Assembly (NCBI GenBank): GCA_018268415.1
Contig: JAFDWO010000146.1
Coordinates: forward strand, 1 to 64,000
DNA from: Actinomycetota bacterium
Lineage (GTDB): Bacteria; Actinomycetota; Thermoleophilia; Solirubrobacterales; 70-9
Direction: 5' to 3'
Length of the DNA stretch: 64,000 nucleotides
Part shown: positions 8,857 through 17,727 of the stretch, in pieces
Position numbering within the stretch: position 1 is the stretch's first letter
How the letters are laid out: each line of letters begins with the position of its first letter
Program-made: the position numbers and the translations under genes
The notes under the pieces: model-generated
Seen by the model: only the letters and a program-made list of their open reading frames with translations
Database searches by the model: none
What the model was told of the DNA's origin: nothing

Positions 8857-9200
8857 GCGCCGGCAGGCCCTGCCGCCTCGTCGGCGACCGGGTACATCTG
8901 CAACCGACCATAGAAGGCGTTGGCGACGCGCAAGGCATGCACCTTGGCGGCGGCGGCGAGGGGGCCGTCGAAGAGTTCGTCGACCGTCTGGCACCACAGG
9001 ACGAGCCAGCGCGCGAAGTGCTCCTGCCGCAGGCCCCCGGCTTTCTGGTGCAGTTGGGCGTGGACGCCGAAGGCACCCCCGCTATAGGACTTCGCGCCGA
9101 GTAGGTTGGTCGCCCAGAACGACGCGATCACCGGGATGTGCTCCTCCAGGTCGAGCTGGGCGACGTCGGTGAAGATCCAGCCGATCTCCTCGTCCACCAT
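8853..9200 (-). CDS. Group III truncated haemoglobin-like protein, start uncertain
   Basis: The 115 residues from the first canonical ATG match the globin core: EEHIPVIASFWATNLLGAKSY, the distal HAQLH region, and LRQEHFARWLVLW, whose proximal histidine sits in the F helix. Haem-binding proteins of this family bind O2 or NO. The reading frame stays open upstream to 9357 and encodes convincing globin sequence (ADIETADDCERLVRAFYGKA) before this ATG. No ATG, GTG or TTG occurs in that stretch, only CTG (9279-9281, 9306-9308) and ATT (9324-9326). Either a rare start is used or the 5' end has been lost. The stop overlaps the convergent oxidoreductase stop. Confidence 0.75.
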   Translation of the reverse strand: MVDEEIGWIFTDVAQLDLEEHIPVIASFWATNLLGAKSYSGGAFGVHAQLHQKAGGLRQEHFARWLVLWCQTVDELFDGPLAAAAKVHALRVANAFYGRLQMYPVADEAAGPAGA

Positions 9201-9469
9201 CGCCTTGCCATAGAAGGCGCGGACCAGCCGCTCGCAATCGTCGGCCGTCTCGATATCGGCGAGGGTCTCGGAGGCGCTCAGAAGCGGCGAACGGGCGATG
9301 GGGGACAGAACGACATCGACGACAATTATGGCAGCGGCCAGAGATGGGCCTGGCGAGGGCTACCCGCGCAGACTGCCCAAGGTCCTTCCACCAGCTTCGA
9401 ACCCGGCGCCCCCGAGAGTAGCCATAGCCCACCCCCACCGTTAGCCCTAGGAGAGATCGGGTAAAGGCA

Positions 9470-9682
9470 CTAGTTGCCTTTGCGCAGAACACGGTCCGCG
9501 ACCCACAAGAAGAGCAGTCCCAGGACTGCAATGAGTGGAATTACATTAAGTGGCCCGGACAGCGGCGTCAACGTCCACACGATCGCCCCGAGCACCGTAC
9601 CTATCACGACGGAGCGGCGGAGAAGCAACGGACCTGCGACCTCGACCAACCGAGTCAACCATGCCAGGGCAGAATAATACAT
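9470..9682 (-). CDS. Small two-helix membrane protein of unknown function
   Basis: A 70-aa protein with two hydrophobic stretches (about residues 14-39 and 45-63) and a basic end. I do not recognise a family. It lies in a stretch with visibly lower GC than its surroundings. ATG start, no clear ribosome binding site. Confidence 0.5.
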   Translation of the reverse strand: MYYSALAWLTRLVEVAGPLLLRRSVVIGTVLGAIVWTLTPLSGPLNVIPLIAVLGLLFLWVADRVLRKGN

Positions 9683-9736
9683 CGTAATAGAAGAGAGAGA
9701 ACTACGAACCCTTCGCGCACATTTGCCTGGAACGCA

Positions 9737-9814
9737 TCATCCGACGAAGAACGACCCCCACAGGACAGGCACCAACACCAGAAGCACCGAGAGCAGCGGA
9801 CCTTCCCTTTTCAC
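9737..9814 (-). CDS. Candidate 25-aa single-helix membrane peptide
   Basis: A GTG-initiated frame encoding a charged head (VKREG) and one hydrophobic helix of about 18 residues. Its GTG overlaps the TGA of the preceding 71-aa frame as GTGA, the same coupling seen in certain operons of this window. The shortness makes chance possible. Confidence 0.25.
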   Translation of the reverse strand: MKREGPLLSVLLVLVPVLWGSFFVG

Positions 9815-10026
9815 CAGTGGTGTCTCTCTCGACGCATCGCCCACCGGACGATTCCCGCCTCATCCTCCGAATCGATGAAGCCGCCGGACCAACTCTCGCG
9901 ATCGCCAGTCATTGCCTTGAACATAGCTCCCGGCACCCATCTGGATCGGCCAGATGACAGTCCCGTCCTCCGCCGCCTCCCGTCCAACCACCGAACCTCC
10001 CGCGCTGTCCGACTTCGGTTCGCCAA
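9811..10026 (-). CDS. Candidate 71-aa hypothetical protein
   Basis: An open frame with an Arg-rich first half and a plausible protein-like end (FIDSEDEAGIVRWAMRRE). An internal ATG would give a protein of about 37 residues. No family recognised. Its only support is the GTGA overlap with the next small frame and its position in a low-GC stretch. Confidence 0.22.
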   Translation of the reverse strand: MANRSRTAREVRWLDGRRRRTGLSSGRSRWVPGAMFKAMTGDRESWSGGFIDSEDEAGIVRWAMRRERHHW

Positions 10027-10229
10027 TTCATCGAATCATAGGTCGCCAGACGTTCGTCACGATCCCGGTGATGTTTCGACCCCAGGTCGCCCCCAAGGAC
10101 GTCGATGACGGCGAGGCCGTTCCGGAGGCCGGGTTCGATCAGGTTGCCGTCAGCGTCGCCACCGATTCTTCCCGCCGAGCTGTGCCTCGAATGCAGCCCC
10201 CACAAATAGCCCTCGAACGGAGAGCCGAG

Positions 10230-10302
10230 AGCGGCGGACGGGCTTCGAACCCGCGACCTCAAGCTTGGGAAGCTTGCGCTCTACCAACTGAGCTACCGCC
10301 GC
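10230..10302 (-). tRNA. tRNA-Gly(CCC)
   Basis: On the minus strand the acceptor stem GCGGCGG (10302-10296) pairs with CCGCCGC (10237-10231). The D-arm has AGCTCAGTTGGTAGAGC, the anticodon loop is TTCCCAA (anticodon CCC), and the T-arm contains GTTCGAAG. The discriminator is T, as usual for glycine. CCA is not encoded. Confidence 0.95.
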
Positions 10303-10353
10303 GCTGGCGGGGATTCTAGTTAGGAGTGGCGCGGGCGGGCGGGCCGCCCGTCG

Positions 10354-10479
10354 TCACTGGGGCCAGACGAAGTGGCCGAGGAAGAAGGCGATGGCGAAGA
10401 CGACCAGCAGAATCTGGGACAGCATGAAGATGGCGACGAAGACCCAGAAGCCGAGGCCGATCTTTTGTTCGAGGTTCAT
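10354..10479 (-). CDS. 41-aa single-pass membrane peptide coupled to the LysR gene
   Basis: The ATG at 10479 overlaps the TGA of the LysR gene as ATGA. The product begins MNLEQKIGLGFWVFV and is one long hydrophobic segment of about 30 residues ending in HFVWPQ. The overlap, the amphipathic head and the clean hydrophobic helix make a real small gene likely. Family not recognised; it may be a small membrane partner whose level is tied to the regulator. It ends about 50 nt before tRNA-Gly, which is on the same strand downstream. Confidence 0.6.
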   Translation of the reverse strand: MNLEQKIGLGFWVFVAIFMLSQILLVVFAIAFFLGHFVWPQ

Positions 10480-11390
10480 GCAACTGAAAATCTATCGCGA
10501 ACCGAGGACGGCGGGCAGCCGGCCGTGCGGAGGTGTGCGGCCAGGCCCCTGAAGGCGTCCGCGGGTGCGGCCGCGGCACCGACCAGGACGACCGGCGCCG
10601 CGATCGGCGGGTCCAGCGGCAGGACGGCGAGGCCATCGGTGTCGATCAGGGGGACGGCACGCTCGAGGATCAGCGTCGCCGCCCCCTGCGTCCGCACCGC
10701 CTGGATCAGCCCCTGCGTGATCGTGCCGATCGGCGGCGCCACGACGTGCGGCAGTGAGGGGTCGCCGTGGACGCGCTCGACGAGGCGGAGACGAAGGGCC
10801 GGGTCGAGTGACTCGCTCGCCGCGATGAGGAGATCGCGCAGGTCCCCCCGGCGGATCAGAGCGCGGCCGGCCGCCGGGTGGTCGGCGGGAAAGACGACGA
10901 CGGTCGGCTCGTGCCCGACCACCTCGACGCCGGGCTCCTGGGAGTCGCCGATCACCAGGGCGAGGTCGAGCGAGCCGGCGCGGACCAGGTGGAGGGCGTC
11001 GTCGGAGCCGCGCCGCTCGAACAGCGTCGGCGCGCCGCGCTCGCTGATCCATTCCTGGAGCGCGGCGTACCAGTAGCTTGGGAGGTCGGTGCTCGCCCCG
11101 ATGGTGAGGGTGTGTTCGCGTTGGTCCACCCTCACCTGGGCAACGGCCCGCGCCATCGCCCTCTCGATCGCGATCGCGTGATCACGGAGCGTCGTCCCCG
11201 CCCGGGTGAGCTCGACCCGCCGGGTGGTGCGGACGACGACCTGCGCGCCCAGCTGCGACTCGAGCCGGTCGATATTGCGGGAGAGGGTCTGGCGCGAGAT
11301 GCCGAGCCGCCTCGCCGCCGCGCCCAGCTGCAGCTCCTCGGCGAGGACGATGAACATCGGGATCAGGTCCCAGGAGATCGGTGCGCTCAC
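10476..11390 (-). CDS. LysR-family transcriptional regulator
   Basis: A 304-aa protein. The N-terminal winged helix (residues about 8-66) shows LGAAARRLGISRQTLSRNIDRLESQLGAQVVVRTTRRVELTRAG, the canonical LysR DNA-binding region (only the family pattern is meant). Residues about 90-295 form the two-lobe effector-binding domain. The GTG start is preceded by GGAG at normal spacing. LysR proteins usually control a neighbouring gene; here the only coupled gene is the 41-aa membrane peptide. No divergent enzyme gene is adjacent, so its target is unclear. Confidence 0.88.
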   Translation of the reverse strand: MSAPISWDLIPMFIVLAEELQLGAAARRLGISRQTLSRNIDRLESQLGAQVVVRTTRRVELTRAGTTLRDHAIAIERAMARAVAQVRVDQREHTLTIGASTDLPSYWYAALQEWISERGAPTLFERRGSDDALHLVRAGSLDLALVIGDSQEPGVEVVGHEPTVVVFPADHPAAGRALIRRGDLRDLLIAASESLDPALRLRLVERVHGDPSLPHVVAPPIGTITQGLIQAVRTQGAATLILERAVPLIDTDGLAVLPLDPPIAAPVVLVGAAAAPADAFRGLAAHLRTAGCPPSSVRDRFSVA

Positions 11391-11633
11391 CCATTCTCCG
11401 TCGGCTGGCTTGACGTACCCATGAAGGGAGAAACCTAGCTGCGAATTGACTTACCTTTCCCTCCGTTCTTCACCGGTTGGTAACGGTACGGAGCGTTCCC
11501 GCACAAATATGGGCGTAATCGCCTGCATTCGTGGTCGAATCCTTCACCCAGCAGTCACATCGATCACGCCGGCCACGCACATCATTCCGCCTGTTGGCGG
11601 CCGCTCCCGGCCGACCGAACCATCCCTCCCACC

Positions 11634-11639
11634 AAGGAG
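11634..11639 (+). promoter_or_regulatory. Ribosome binding site that sets the start of the secreted beta-propeller protein
   Basis: AAGGAG lies 5 nt before the TTG at 11645, making that TTG a better start than the upstream in-frame GTG at 11531. Confidence 0.7.
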
Positions 11640-11644
11640 CACAT

Positions 11645-14600
11645 TTGACCTCGCCACGAGCGCGCACGCGTGCGCGCGACGACTCACCCCAGCTTCGCCC
11701 TCGACGACACCGCCGGCTGATCCTCGCAATCCTCGCCGTGACCGCCCTTGCCCTCTCGCTCGCCTCGGCGGCCGGTGCCGCCTCGACGGCGTACGTGGGC
11801 GGGACCGGCATCCACGAAGGCGCGCTGGTCCCGATCAACCTCAGCGACGACACGCTCGGCGCCGAAATCCTGCTGCCCGGGGCTTCGCCGAACGCCGTCG
11901 TCGTCTCCCCCGACAACAGGACCGTGTACGGGGTCGGTGAGAACCTGGAAACCGAAGGCACCTACGTCGTCGCGGTGAACACCGAAACCAACGTCGCCGG
12001 CACACCGCTGATCACGGCCCCGGTGGGCGAACCGAAGGGGGCTGCGATCACCCCCGACGGCAAGACGATGTACGTCGCGGTGGGCCGCAACGGGATCCTC
12101 CCGATCAACCTCGAAACCAACGTCGCAGGCACGCTGATCGGCCTCCCCGGCGAGGTCTCCTACGGCGCCACCGGTGGCATCGCCTTCACTGCAGACGGCT
12201 CCAAGGCCTACGTCGCCAGCTTCAACAAGGTCTACGTCGTCGATGTCGCCACCGGCACGCCGGAGGCCGAACCGGCGAGCCCGATCCTCAGCCCCCTCTT
12301 CAACGGCGCTCGGCACATCGCCCTCTCCCCCGACGAGGGCGAACTCTGGGTGGCACCCGGCGAATCGACCTGGCTGACCCCGATCGACACCGCCACGGCG
12401 ACCCCGAAGGCCCGCGTCAACCTCCCCGCCTTCGGCAGCAACCTGGCCTTCACCAAGGACGGGGCGACCCTCTGGGCGCTCTCCACCGGCAGCACCTCCA
12501 AACTGATCTCGATCGATCCGGCCACCGGCGCGACCGGGACCGAAATCAGCTTCGCCGAAAGCGGCATGCCGGTCGAGTCCTTCGGCAACGGCCTCGCCCT
12601 CTCGCCGAACGCGAAAACCGCCTACGTCTCGAGCGCGCGCAAATTCGCCCCGGTCAACCTGCTGTCGGGCACCGTCGGCACGCCGGTCGACCTCCCGATC
12701 TACTCGACGGGCATGGCGGTCTCCACGCTCGCCAACCCGGCCGGTGCGGCGACTCCGACGATCACCACGGATCCGCCCACGCAGTCGGGCGTCGTCGGTG
12801 ATCCGACCAACCCGACGATGACGATCAACATCGGCCAGGTCGACGAAAACGGCGAACGGGTGGCTCCCGAGGACCTTCACGTCTCGGCTGCCACCGTGAA
12901 CGGAGACCAGACCGCCGGGGGCCCGGCGAACCTACCCGCCGAGAACATCACGTTCACCGGCACCGGCAGCGAACGGGAAGTCCACTTCGATCCGGCCCAC
13001 CCCGGCCTGTCGCACGTGACCCTCACGGTCACCGGCGAAGGCGGGAAGAGCAGCTCGATCGACTTCTGGTACGCGATCTCGATGGAAACGACCCCGACCA
13101 GCCGCGTGCTGCAGGGCGGCTCCGACGCGTCGACGGCGATCGATGCCGGTGAAGGCGACCTCCTGGTCGGTGACGACGAGCTCTCCCACATCAAGCTCTA
13201 CTCGGCGGACCGCTCTGGCGCTCCGCTGCGCGAATTCGACATCGGTTACTCCAACACCTACGAGGTCGACTTCGAGGCCTCGGCCAAGGTGGGCAACACG
13301 ATCTACTGGCTCGGCTCGCACGGCAACACCAAGGCCGGCATCGCCGACCCTGCCCGACAGGACGTCATCGCCACCGAAGTGACCGGCAGCGGCGACAAGA
13401 CGCAGCTGACGAGGACCGGCGGCTTCACCGCCCTCCTCCGCAACATGCTCGCCTGGGACCGCGAACGCAAAGAACATGGTGAAGGGCTCGGCATCTACAC
13501 CGGCCCGATCAGCGCGTTCAACTCGAGCGAATCGTCGGTCGACCTCGAGGGGGCGGAGTTCGCGCCGAACTCGAACTCGGAAATGTACCTCGGCATGCGC
13601 GAACCGATGGTCGAAGTCGGTGGCAGGCAGGACGCGCTGATCGTCCCGGTCACCAACATCAACCGGGTGGTCGCGGGGACCGAACCGCGCGCCAAGTTCG
13701 CCGAACCGATCCTGCTCGACCTCGACGGGATGGCGATCCGTGAGATGCGCAAGAACGCCGCGGGTCAGTACCTGATCCTCGGCGCCACGCGGTTCGATGA
13801 GGCGCTGTTCAGCTGGACCGGCGAACGCGGTGACAAACCGGTGCGTCTGACCACCCCGCTGCCGGAGAGCAGCGAAGAATATGCCGACGACCCGGGGGCC
13901 TGGGAGGGCATCGGCCAGATGCCCGCCGTGCTCACCGCCGGCAGCCAGGTGCGCCTGATCATGGACCAGGGCGAGACCCGCCCTTACGCGCCGGACCAGA
14001 GGACCAAGGGCAAGCAGCTCAGCGACATGCAGTGGCGCAAGTCGCGTACCGACGTGTTCACACTGGCGGGCAACGCCGGCGCCGCGGTCAGCGCCGCCGC
14101 GCCGAGCTTCGCCGCACAGGCGGCGAACACGGTCGGCGCCGGCCAGGTGGTGACGGTGACTAACACCGGCTCCCAGAACCTGGTCGTCGACAAGGTCCGG
14201 ACCACGGACACGGACGAAGTCTCGGCGGGCGACTTCCTGGTCAGCCAGGACCAGTGCGTCGGCACCACGATCAAGGTCGGCGGCACCTGCAAGGTGCAGG
14301 TCCGCTTCGCGCCCTCGCGTGCCGGCGCGGCGTCGAACGCCGCGCTGGTGTTCGAAGGCAACGTCGACGGTGGGGCGGCCGCCGTTACGCTGACGGCGAC
14401 CAGCACCTCGCTGCCGGCGGGTGAACCCGGTCCGACCGGCGCGCAGGGCGCGGCGGGCGAGCAGGGTCCGGCCGGCCAGGCCGGCGCCGACGGGACCGAC
14501 GGCACGAACGGGACCGACGGCGCCCAGGGCCCGGCCGGGCCGAAGGGCGATGCGGGCCCGAAGGGCGACGCGGGCGCGCGTGGTGAAAAGGGCGCGGCGG

Positions 14601-14929
14601 GCAAGAACGGGACGGTCAGCTTCGCGGCCGACCGGTCCTCGGCGTCGGTGCGGCGCGGCGGCACCGCCGGGCTCGCCTTCGTCCTGCGCAACGGCACCGC
14701 CGCGGCGCTGCCCGCGGGGAGCGCCACCGCCACCCTGCCGAAGGGCCTCAAGGTCCGTGGCAGGCCGACCATCTCCGTCGCCGGGCTCGGCGCCGGCACC
14801 TCGAGCAAGGTGGTCCTGCGGCTGAAGGTCGCGAGCGGGACCCCGGCGGGCACCTACAAGGTGCCGGTCAAGCTGACGGTCGCCGGGCACTCGGTGACCG
14901 CGACGGTGTCGCTGAAGGTCAAGGGGTAG
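11645..14929 (+). CDS. Large secreted YVTN-type beta-propeller protein with collagen-like segment
   Basis: About 1,094 aa from the TTG supported by AAGGAG. A basic n-region and hydrophobic core ending in SAAGAAS form a signal peptide (about residues 15-48). Residues about 50-370 hold repeated [10 protein letters not shown] / [10 protein letters not shown] / [10 protein letters not shown] strands typical of YVTN/lactonase-like propellers. Later parts include Ig-like stretches and a choice-of-anchor-D-like domain ([13 protein letters not shown] ... [14 protein letters not shown]). Residues 926 to about 989 are some 21 Gly-X-Y triplets rich in KGD and GPA, followed by a CARDB/NEW3-like C-terminal domain. 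No sortase motif or C-terminal membrane anchor is seen, so it is probably a released or wall-associated surface protein. Glu is mostly GAA here. A hairpin terminator follows. Confidence 0.8.
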   Translation: MTSPRARTRARDDSPQLRPRRHRRLILAILAVTALALSLASAAGAASTAYVGGTGIHEGALVPINLSDDTLGAEILLPGASPNAVVVSPDNRTVYGVGENLETEGTYVVAVNTETNVAGTPLITAPVGEPKGAAITPDGKTMYVAVGRNGILPINLETNVAGTLIGLPGEVSYGATGGIAFTADGSKAYVASFNKVYVVDVATGTPEAEPASPILSPLFNGARHIALSPDEGELWVAPGESTWLTPIDTATATPKARVNLPAFGSNLAFTKDGATLWALSTGSTSKLISIDPATGATGTEISFAESGMPVESFGNGLALSPNAKTAYVSSARKFAPVNLLSGTVGTPVDLPIYSTGMAVSTLANPAGAATPTITTDPPTQSGVVGDPTNPTMTINIGQVDENGERVAPEDLHVSAATVNGDQTAGGPANLPAENITFTGTGSEREVHFDPAHPGLSHVTLTVTGEGGKSSSIDFWYAISMETTPTSRVLQGGSDASTAIDAGEGDLLVGDDELSHIKLYSADRSGAPLREFDIGYSNTYEVDFEASAKVGNTIYWLGSHGNTKAGIADPARQDVIATEVTGSGDKTQLTRTGGFTALLRNMLAWDRERKEHGEGLGIYTGPISAFNSSESSVDLEGAEFAPNSNSEMYLGMREPMVEVGGRQDALIVPVTNINRVVAGTEPRAKFAEPILLDLDGMAIREMRKNAAGQYLILGATRFDEALFSWTGERGDKPVRLTTPLPESSEEYADDPGAWEGIGQMPAVLTAGSQVRLIMDQGETRPYAPDQRTKGKQLSDMQWRKSRTDVFTLAGNAGAAVSAAAPSFAAQAANTVGAGQVVTVTNTGSQNLVVDKVRTTDTDEVSAGDFLVSQDQCVGTTIKVGGTCKVQVRFAPSRAGAASNAALVFEGNVDGGAAAVTLTATSTSLPAGEPGPTGAQGAAGEQGPAGQAGADGTDGTNGTDGAQGPAGPKGDAGPKGDAGARGEKGAAGKNGTVSFAADRSSASVRRGGTAGLAFVLRNGTAAALPAGSATATLPKGLKVRGRPTISVAGLGAGTSSKVVLRLKVASGTPAGTYKVPVKLTVAGHSVTATVSLKVKG

Positions 14930-14948
14930 CCGCCGGGCACGAAGTCCC

Positions 14949-14991
14949 CGAAAGGCGCCGGTCCCGGGGAACGGGGCCGGCGCCCCTTTCG
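14949..14991 (+). terminator. GC-rich hairpin terminator
   Basis: CGAAAGGCGCCGG pairs with CCGGCGCCCCTTTCG with a small bulge, 20 nt after the beta-propeller stop and upstream of the next promoter. No T-run follows. Confidence 0.6.
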
Positions 14992-15056
14992 TGGGCGGGA
15001 GCGATCGCGGACAGCCCCGGCCACCGCTCCTTGAACCGGCGCTTAGGCGGTTTTCG

Positions 15057-15062
15057 TAGTCT
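15057..15062 (+). promoter_or_regulatory. Putative -10 hexamer for the tlpA-ccmH pair
   Basis: TAGTCT lies 10 nt before the GTG at 15073. No ribosome binding site intervenes, so the transcript may be leaderless or nearly so. Confidence 0.45.
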
Positions 15063-15072
15063 CTGGGGTCCC

Positions 15073-15603
15073 GTGCGAATCCGCTCCATCATCGCCATCC
15101 TCGTGGCCGTGGCCATCGTCGCCCTGCTCGTCTTCGGCCTCATCAGCAAAGGCAACTCGCGCCTCGCCGTGGGCGAAACGGCGCCGTCCCCCACCCTGCC
15201 GAAGCTCGACGAAGGGGGCAGCGGCTCGCTGCGGGAATACCGCGGCAAGTGGGTCCTGGTGAACTTCTGGGCGTCATGGTGCGAACCCTGTCGCGACGAG
15301 GCACCGACCCTCGAGCAGTTCCAGCGCGAACACGGCGGCAAGAGCTTCACCGTGGTCGGGATCGACACCCAGGACCTGAGCGACGACGGCACCAAGTTCG
15401 CCAAGCAGTACGAACTGAGCTACCCACAGCTGCACGACGGCAACGGCAGCAACAGCCACGAATTCGGCACGACCGGCGTCCCCGAGAATTATCTGCTCGA
15501 ACCGAACGGGAAGCTCGCCTGGGCCGTGGCGGGCCCGGTCGATGCGAAGATGCTGAACGAACAGGTGGCACCGTTCCTGCCCCCCCAGTCGAAGGAATCA
15601 TGA
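15073..15603 (+). CDS. Membrane-anchored thioredoxin-like protein (TlpA/ResA/CcmG type)
   Basis: A 176-aa protein with one N-terminal signal anchor (residues about 4-24) and a thioredoxin fold outside the membrane. The redox motif is WCEPC (Cys70, Cys73), with the cis-proline loop at TTGVPENYL. The family keeps apocytochrome c or other exported thiols reduced. The following ccmH-like gene overlaps its stop as ATGA, which supports a role in cytochrome c maturation. The GTG start was chosen because a TAGTCT -10 and the signal anchor both fit it; an upstream ATG in frame would put soluble residues before the anchor. Confidence 0.88.
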   Translation: MRIRSIIAILVAVAIVALLVFGLISKGNSRLAVGETAPSPTLPKLDEGGSGSLREYRGKWVLVNFWASWCEPCRDEAPTLEQFQREHGGKSFTVVGIDTQDLSDDGTKFAKQYELSYPQLHDGNGSNSHEFGTTGVPENYLLEPNGKLAWAVAGPVDAKMLNEQVAPFLPPQSKES

Positions 15604-16091
15604 GCGCGAGACGATACGGCGGGCTGCCGGCAATCCTCGCCGTGCTGGTCTCCATCACCGCCCTCGCCTTGCCGCCGGCGGCGGGCGCGGCCACCAGCCT
15701 CCGCACCACGCTCAACGAAATTGAGCAGGAAGTGATGTGCCCGGTCTGTGGCACCCTGCTCGGCCTGGCCGAATCGCCGCAGGCGACGCGCGAGAAGGCG
15801 TTCGTCGAAAAGCTGATCAAGGAAGGCAAGAGCAAGAACGAGATCAAGGACGCCCTGGTCGCCCAGTACGGCGACGCCGTCCTGGCCGAACCGAACGGGA
15901 GCGGCTTCAGCATCTCCGCCTACGTGGTCCCGATCGTCGCCTTCGTCCTCGCCGCCCTCCTCCTGGCCATAGCCGTCTGGAAATGGCGCCGCTCATCCGA
16001 CGGAGGCGACAACCATCTCCCCGCGGTCGACGGCCCGAGCGCCGAGGATCGCCGCCGCCTCGACGAAGATCTAGGCCGTTACGACCTTTAG
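15600..16091 (+). CDS. ccmH: CcmH/CcdA-partner-like haem-lyase thiol reductase
   Basis: A 163-aa membrane protein with a signal peptide (residues about 10-31), the CcmH dithiol motif in [19 protein letters not shown] (Cys47 and Cys50), a helical domain ([26 protein letters not shown]) and a transmembrane helix near residues 105-127, then a short cytoplasmic tail. CcmH proteins hold apocytochrome c cysteines reduced for haem attachment. The order dithiol domain, then membrane helix, matches CcmH/NrfF. It is translationally coupled to the TlpA gene. No other ccm genes are in the window. Confidence 0.85.
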   Translation: MSARRYGGLPAILAVLVSITALALPPAAGAATSLRTTLNEIEQEVMCPVCGTLLGLAESPQATREKAFVEKLIKEGKSKNEIKDALVAQYGDAVLAEPNGSGFSISAYVVPIVAFVLAALLLAIAVWKWRRSSDGGDNHLPAVDGPSAEDRRRLDEDLGRYDL

Positions 16092-16252
16092 GGGCGGCGG
16101 GCCTGTCGTCGGGCGAGGCGGGAAGCTGGCGTGCGAGAGGGATGGGGCCTCGGGAAGCTGACGCCCGGGGGGAAGGGGCCCCGGCCCCTGAAGGTGCCGC
16201 CCGGGAAAGCCCCCGGCCCCCTCGAGCTGTCGCCCCTTGCGGAAAGGGACGC

Positions 16253-16302
16253 GGCCGTCTCGTCCACGGCCCTGGCAGGCTGTGGCCGTGGCCGAGACGG
16301 CC
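16253..16302. repeat. Palindrome C, copy 3
   Basis: Stem 16253-16271 pairs with 16284-16302 (one mismatch); loop CTGGCAGGCTGT. Confidence 0.92.
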
Positions 16303-16444
16303 GGGTATGAAAGCGGTGGAGGAAGGCCCACGTGAGATCCACGGGAGCGTCACGGATCCGTGACGGGACCGTCACGGAAGAGCGACCCCGTCACGGAGAC
16401 CGTGAGGACTCCACGCTTCCTCCCGTGTTGTCCAACCGTCACGG

Positions 16445-16496
16445 ACACGTTCCGTACTTTGACCCTGCCATGGCAGGGTCAAAGTACGGAACGCGT
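16445..16496. repeat. 52-bp palindrome A, copy 3
   Basis: Dyad centred at 16470/16471 with one mismatch (16447/16494). Confidence 0.95.
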
Positions 16497-16525
16497 TCCC
16501 GGGCCTTCCTTCCAGGCCCGGGAAC
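16495..16525. repeat. Short inverted repeat next to palindrome A
   Basis: 11-bp stem GTTCCCGGGCC (16495-16505 with 16515-16525), loop TTCCTTCCA. Confidence 0.85.
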
Positions 16526-16699
16526 GGACCGAAGGTTGCGGAAAGGGTGACGTTCCCGGCGTCTTCGTGACCGATCGGGGCGAGGGGTGGCCCCGCCCGT
16601 ACGGACCCGTCACGGAAGTCCGACCTCGTGCGATCCCTGTCCCGCCTCTTTCACGACCCCCTCCCGTCCCCGTGCCCGCCTTCCCCACGACCCCCTCCC

Positions 16700-16757
16700 G
16701 TCCCGGGCGCCTCATGGCGCTCACAGCCTGCCAGGAGCGCCATGAGGCGCCCGGGAC
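16700..16757. repeat. Palindrome B, copy 3
   Basis: Perfect 23-bp stem (16700-16722 with 16735-16757), loop ACAGCCTGCCAG. Confidence 0.95.
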
Positions 16758-17010
16758 GCATCTCGGACGGGTGCGGCGGCCGGGGTCGCGCGCCATCTCG
16801 GACGGGTGTGGGCCGGGGTTGGGCGGCACCTCGGACGGCCGGGGCGCCCGGGGTCGCGGCGCACCTCGGACGGGTGCGGAGGCCCGGGCCGGGCCGCATC
16901 TCGGACAGGCGGCGGGGCCGGGGGTCGCGCCGCACCTCGGACGCTCCGCAACTCGGACGGGCGGGGTGGCCGCGGGTCGCGCCGCACCTCGGCCACCCGC
17001 CCCGCCCCCG
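16758..17010. repeat. Degenerate ~34-bp tandem repeats (CTCGGACGG words)
   Basis: About seven units, each with a GCACCTCGGACGGGTGCGG-like core followed by GGCCGGGGTCGCG-like sequence. Shorter stretches of the same words follow palindrome B in the copies at about 4902 and 56399. Confidence 0.8.
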
Positions 17011-17058
17011 AACCGCGTCCGCCTCTCTTCTCACCACCCGCCACGACCTCTCAACCAC

Positions 17059-17727
17059 CTACCCCCCGACCACCACCGCCCCCAACGGAGAGGCGCCGAT
17101 CCACGAGAGGGCGCCGGCGTTGGCCTTGGCGGCGCGGCGGCTCGGGCGCTCCGAGAGGGCCGTGAGGACGCAATCGGCCTCGGCGGCGGCGCTGCTGAGG
17201 GCGCCGCCGGCGCCCTCCAGGGGCGGGCCGAGGAGGACGACCAGGTCGTAGGCATCACGGAGCTTCGTGGTCATGTGGTGGAAGCTGCCGAGACCGAGGA
17301 GCGTCCGGGCGTCGCCCGTCGGCCGCCCGGCGCAGACGCAGACCAGGGTCCCCGCCTCGGGAGAGCTTGCCGAGCCGGCCAGGGTCAGAGGCTGGACGAT
17401 GTCCGGCGGCGTCACCTCCCAGCGCAGGTACTCATGCAGGCCCGGGGTCGGCGCCAGACCCAGGTCCGCCGCGATCCGCGGCCGTTCGACGTCGCACTCG
17501 ACCAGCGCCGTCGCCGTCCCCACCGCGGCGCCTACTCCGGCCAGGGCTACCGCGAGCGTCGCCGTCGGCCGCTCCTCCCCGGTCACCAGGACGACCCGCC
17601 GGTCGCCCACCTTCCCGAGTACGCCGCGCAGGGCCTCCAGGTCGGCGCGCCGCAACCCCCAGGCGCGCCCGTTCGAAGAACTGGGCGCGCCGATCTCGGC
17701 GAGGACGGGGAGCTTGGCGCCCCTCAC
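17059..17727 (-). CDS. Degenerate CpsD/MinD-like P-loop protein downstream of argS
   Basis: A 222-aa protein coupled to argS by a GTGA overlap. The fold order resembles ParA/BY-kinase ATPases: a strand and turn VVLVTGEERPTATLAVALA where Walker A would be, LVECDVERPRIAADLGLAPTPGLHEYLRWEV in the Walker A' region (like CpsD), and YDLVVLLGPPLEG in the Walker B region. The Walker A loop has no GK[ST], so ATP binding looks lost or altered. Its role is unknown. The argS coupling suggests housekeeping expression, not a link to polysaccharide export. Confidence 0.6.
   Translation of the reverse strand: MRGAKLPVLAEIGAPSSSNGRAWGLRRADLEALRGVLGKVGDRRVVLVTGEERPTATLAVALAGVGAAVGTATALVECDVERPRIAADLGLAPTPGLHEYLRWEVTPPDIVQPLTLAGSASSPEAGTLVCVCAGRPTGDARTLLGLGSFHHMTTKLRDAYDLVVLLGPPLEGAGGALSSAAAEADCVLTALSERPSRRAAKANAGALSWIGASPLGAVVVGG

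Larger units (their letters stand above)
9683..10229. other. Lower-GC interval next to tRNA-Gly, weak coding signal
   Basis: About 550 nt with clearly more A and T than the rest of the window, between a small membrane protein and tRNA-Gly. Only two short minus-strand candidates (listed separately) look at all like genes. No transposase, integrase or terminal repeat is visible. Confidence 0.5.
16092..17040. repeat. Modular palindromic intergenic block, copy 3
   Basis: Between ccmH and the gene downstream of argS. Parts in order: degenerate GGGATGGGGCCTCGGGAAG-type repeats (about 16100-16250), palindrome C (16253-16302), spacer with GTCACGG words, palindrome A (16445-16496), short inverted repeat (16495-16525), palindrome B (16700-16757), then a tandem array of ~34-bp units (16758-17010). 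No gene is supported. Confidence 0.85.

Noticed and set aside
9909-10262. 117-aa minus-strand frame beginning inside tRNA-Gly
   Set aside because: It starts within the tRNA gene and has no recognisable domain or ribosome binding site.
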